NCBI GenBank assembly: GCA_910579515.1
Contig: CAJTUV010000025.1
Location: 1 to 51,280 of the forward strand
Direction of reading: 5' to 3'
Length of the DNA stretch: 51,280 nt
Source of the DNA: an uncultured Hungatella sp.
GTDB lineage: Bacteria > Bacillota > Clostridia > Lachnospirales > Lachnospiraceae
The notes beneath the pieces are model-generated. The model was not told where the DNA came from, searched no databases, and saw only the letters and a list, made by a program, of their open reading frames with translations. The first letter of the stretch is position 1; each line of letters begins with the position of its first letter. Shown here piece by piece: positions 49,430 through 51,280 of this stretch. The translations under genes were made by a program, and so were the position numbers.

Positions 49430-50908
49430 TCACGCAAATGGATTCTCTGTGGGATACAACATCCCCTTAGGCTGATTAAATCCAATATCCTCCACTCCAA
49501 GATACTTAAACACCTCAAACAACGCTTTTCCATAATGTCCAAAGGCAACTGCGCCGTGGTGCGGATAGCCTTTTTCGATCAGGACATGACGGTAGAATCG
49601 TCCCATTTCAGGGATAGCAAAGATTCCTACGCCGCCAAAGGAACGAGTCGCCACTGGAAGAACCTCGCCCTGGGCCACATAGGCCTTTAACTGGTTGTCC
49701 GCTGTACTCTGGAGACGGAAGAATGTAATATCTCCTGGAACTATATCTCCCTCAAGGGTTCCCTGGGTCACCTCTTCAGGAAGAGCTCTTGCCATGATCA
49801 TCTGATATTTCATGGAGCAGGAGGACAGCTTCTTGGAATTGGTATTGCCACAGTGGAAGCCCATAAAGGTCTCCTGATGCGCATAGTCATATGAATCCTT
49901 GATATCGGAAGCGTACATATCATCCGGTACGGTGTTGTTGATATCTAACAAGGTAACAATATCCTGGCTTACACACGTTCCGATAAACTCGCTTAACGCA
50001 CCATAAATGTCTACCTCGCAGGAAACAGGGATTCCTCTTCCTGTCAGACGGCTGTTGACATAGCATGGAACAAAACCGAACTGGGTCTGGAATGCCGGCC
50101 AACATTTTCCGGCGATTGCCACATATTTCCGGTAGCCTCTGTGCTCCTCAATCCAATCAAGAAGAGTCAGCTCATACTGGGCCAGTTTTGGCAGAATCTC
50201 AGGCTTTAAGTTTCCGCCTCCCAGCTCTGCCTCCATATCTTTTACCACCTCTAAAATCCTGGGATCCCCTGCATGGCTGTTAAAAGCTGCGAACAAATCC
50301 AGCTCTGAGTTTTCCTCAATCTCCACACCCAGATTGTAAAGCTGCTTAATTGGCGCGTTGCAGGCCAAAAAGTTTAACGGTCTTGGGCCAAAGCTGATAA
50401 TCTTAAGGTCAGAAAGCCCTACCAGCGCTCTGGCGATTGGGAGAAATTCCTCAATCATATCTGCGCACTCGGCGGCTGTTCCCACCGGATACTCTGGAAT
50501 ATACGCCTTCACATTGCGCAGCTTTAAATTGTAGCTGGCGTTTAACATCCCACAGTATGCATCTCCTCTGCCCTGAGTCAGATTGTCTCCGGTCTCCTCT
50601 GCCGCTGCGATAAACATCACAGGTCCGTCAAAATGTTTTGCAAGCAAGGTCTCAGAAATCTCAGGACCAAAGTTTCCAAGATACACCACTAAGGCATTAC
50701 ACCCTGCGGCCTTTACATCCTCCAGAGCCTGAACCATGTGAATCTCACTTTCCACGATGCAGACAGGACACTCATAGATATTGGCTTTGTCATACTTATC
50801 TGCATAAGCCTCCACCAGAGCTTTTCTTCTGTTGACCGATAAGGATTCTGGGAAACAGTCGCGGCTCACTGCCACGATTCCCACCTTCACAACTGGTAAA
50901 TTGTTCAT
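49430..50908 (-). CDS. L-fucose/L-arabinose isomerase-family protein
   Basis: This 492-residue protein has the fold pattern of ketol isomerases of the FucI/AraA group. An N-terminal part (KVGIVAVSRDCF, ALVVYLGNFGPEISETLLAKHF) is followed by a metal-binding part. The probable ligands are Glu in VSCEVDIYGALS (about 298), Asp in LLDINN (near 324) and His in GFHCGN (near 355). FucI itself is ~590 residues, so this is a shorter member with an unknown aldose substrate. A GAGGATACG ribosome site precedes the ATG. It stands upstream of transketolase and transaldolase on the same strand and may feed a sugar into the pentose-phosphate pathway. Confidence 0.85.
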   Translation of the reverse strand: MNNLPVVKVGIVAVSRDCFPESLSVNRRKALVEAYADKYDKANIYECPVCIVESEIHMVQALEDVKAAGCNALVVYLGNFGPEISETLLAKHFDGPVMFIAAAEETGDNLTQGRGDAYCGMLNASYNLKLRNVKAYIPEYPVGTAAECADMIEEFLPIARALVGLSDLKIISFGPRPLNFLACNAPIKQLYNLGVEIEENSELDLFAAFNSHAGDPRILEVVKDMEAELGGGNLKPEILPKLAQYELTLLDWIEEHRGYRKYVAIAGKCWPAFQTQFGFVPCYVNSRLTGRGIPVSCEVDIYGALSEFIGTCVSQDIVTLLDINNTVPDDMYASDIKDSYDYAHQETFMGFHCGNTNSKKLSSCSMKYQMIMARALPEEVTQGTLEGDIVPGDITFFRLQSTADNQLKAYVAQGEVLPVATRSFGGVGIFAIPEMGRFYRHVLIEKGYPHHGAVAFGHYGKALFEVFKYLGVEDIGFNQPKGMLYPTENPFA

Positions 50909-50966
50909 ATTTCGTATCCTCGTATTATTAAATAGTAGTATTTATGAATCCCTCTCCAGGGATAAA

Positions 50967-51160
50967 TGATATACTGTTGAAGATACTGTGGATTGGTTTT
51001 CTAATCCTACCACACAGATGGTTTAATGGAGGCTCCAACCACAGTCTCTTTGTATATTTGTTAATCAGTTAGATACCGCATGACGGTTTATTTAGAACGA
51101 GGTTACAATCGCAAGGAGAATCTGTGGTTCTAAACAGTATCAATACTTTTCAAAGGAGAT
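50967..51160 (+). ncRNA. candidate IS110 left end with bridge-RNA-like transcript
   Basis: In the IS110 group the non-coding left end before the recombinase gene encodes the bridge RNA. Here an extended -10 promoter (TGA-TATACT, 50967-50975) is followed by a 10-bp stem with one bulge: CTGTGG-A-TTGG (50986-50996) with CCAA-CCACAG (51035-51044). The stem encloses a 38-nt loop. A further pair AGAAC/GTTCT (51094-51098 and 51127-51131) encloses a second loop just before the gene. Two large loops on stems match the target- and donor-binding-loop layout. The exact RNA ends and guides are not shown by one copy. Confidence 0.5.
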
Positions 51161-51165
51161 TTCTT

Positions 51166-51280
51166 ATGATTTACATTGGAATTGATGTCGCAAAAGATAA
51201 GCACGACTGCTTTATCACTCACTCGGATGGAGAAGTGTTGTCTAAATCATTTACCATCTCAAACAACCGCAAAGGATTTG
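51166..51280 (+). CDS. IS110-family recombinase, N-terminus (cut by the window end)
   Basis: The frame starts at ATG 51166 after AAAGGAGAT. It encodes MIYIGIDVAKDKHDCFITHS and continues to the window edge. The Y-I-G-I-D-V-A-K-D-K-H block is the start of the RuvC-like DEDD domain of IS110 recombinases, with the first catalytic Asp at residue 7. The rest of the ~400-residue protein lies outside. The ~200-bp non-coding leader before it fits the IS110 group rather than IS1111, in which the RNA lies after the gene. Confidence 0.85.
   Translation, partial: MIYIGIDVAKDKHDCFITHSDGEVLSKSFTISNNRKGF

Overview
The window looks like a chromosomal segment of a spore-forming, low-to-mid GC Clostridia, most likely a Lachnospiraceae member. 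The basis is the sporulation genes (cotJC remnant, spoIID, a spoIIQ-like gene, the ytfI/gerW pair), an Ile T-box leader, strong AGGAGG ribosome sites, CDS similarity I recognise by eye, and the ISLre2 and IS110 mobile elements. No database search was possible, so family names rest on motifs and recalled sequence patterns.

Region 1 (1-3914) is accessory DNA. It holds two oppositely oriented remnants of an ISLre2-type transposase, two copies of a 39-bp direct repeat, a coiled-coil gene, and a candidate type I toxin-antitoxin pair: a 28-residue membrane peptide with an opposing small RNA that share a terminator. A large serine recombinase follows. About 40 bp after the recombinase stop the sequence passes in frame into the body of cotJC, a spore-coat manganese-catalase-like gene without its first ~30 codons. 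This is the layout of an element integrated inside a sporulation gene, as in skin/sigK.

Region 2 (3986-18163) is rich in sulfur and glycan genes. It has two rhodanese lipoproteins; an ArnT/PMT-like membrane glycosyltransferase; and an operon of a WecE-like sugar aminotransferase, a glycosyltransferase-2/ATP-grasp fusion and a sulfonate/taurine-type ABC importer. Beyond it are a TusA protein, a LysR regulator (TTG start) and a divergent operon in which two YeeE/YedE half-transporters flank a second TusA, ending in a thioredoxin reductase with a C-terminal thioredoxin-like domain that has no CxxC. A CBS-domain gene closes the region.

Region 3 (18256-26040) has spoIIQ-like and spoIID, glycogen phosphorylase, and ileS behind an Ile T-box. 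Region 4 (26086-35695) is a chemotaxis cluster: two MCPs on the minus strand (one with an apparently extracytoplasmic zinc-binding CZB-like domain), then cheA-cheW-cheR-cheB on the plus strand and a membrane-anchored C39-like protease. There is no cheY and no flagellar gene in view.

Region 5 (35827-50908) is housekeeping: rpmB, a 46-residue membrane protein, gerW/ytfI, two unknown genes, cinA, pgsA, rimO, rpoZ, gmk, yicC, a divergent FtsA-like ATPase with a long novel C-terminal half, then transaldolase, transketolase and an L-fucose-isomerase-family gene. A nested 121-bp palindromic structure lies between the last two. The window ends in the start of an IS110-family recombinase; the ~200 bp before it has an extended -10 promoter and stems of the kind expected of a bridge RNA.
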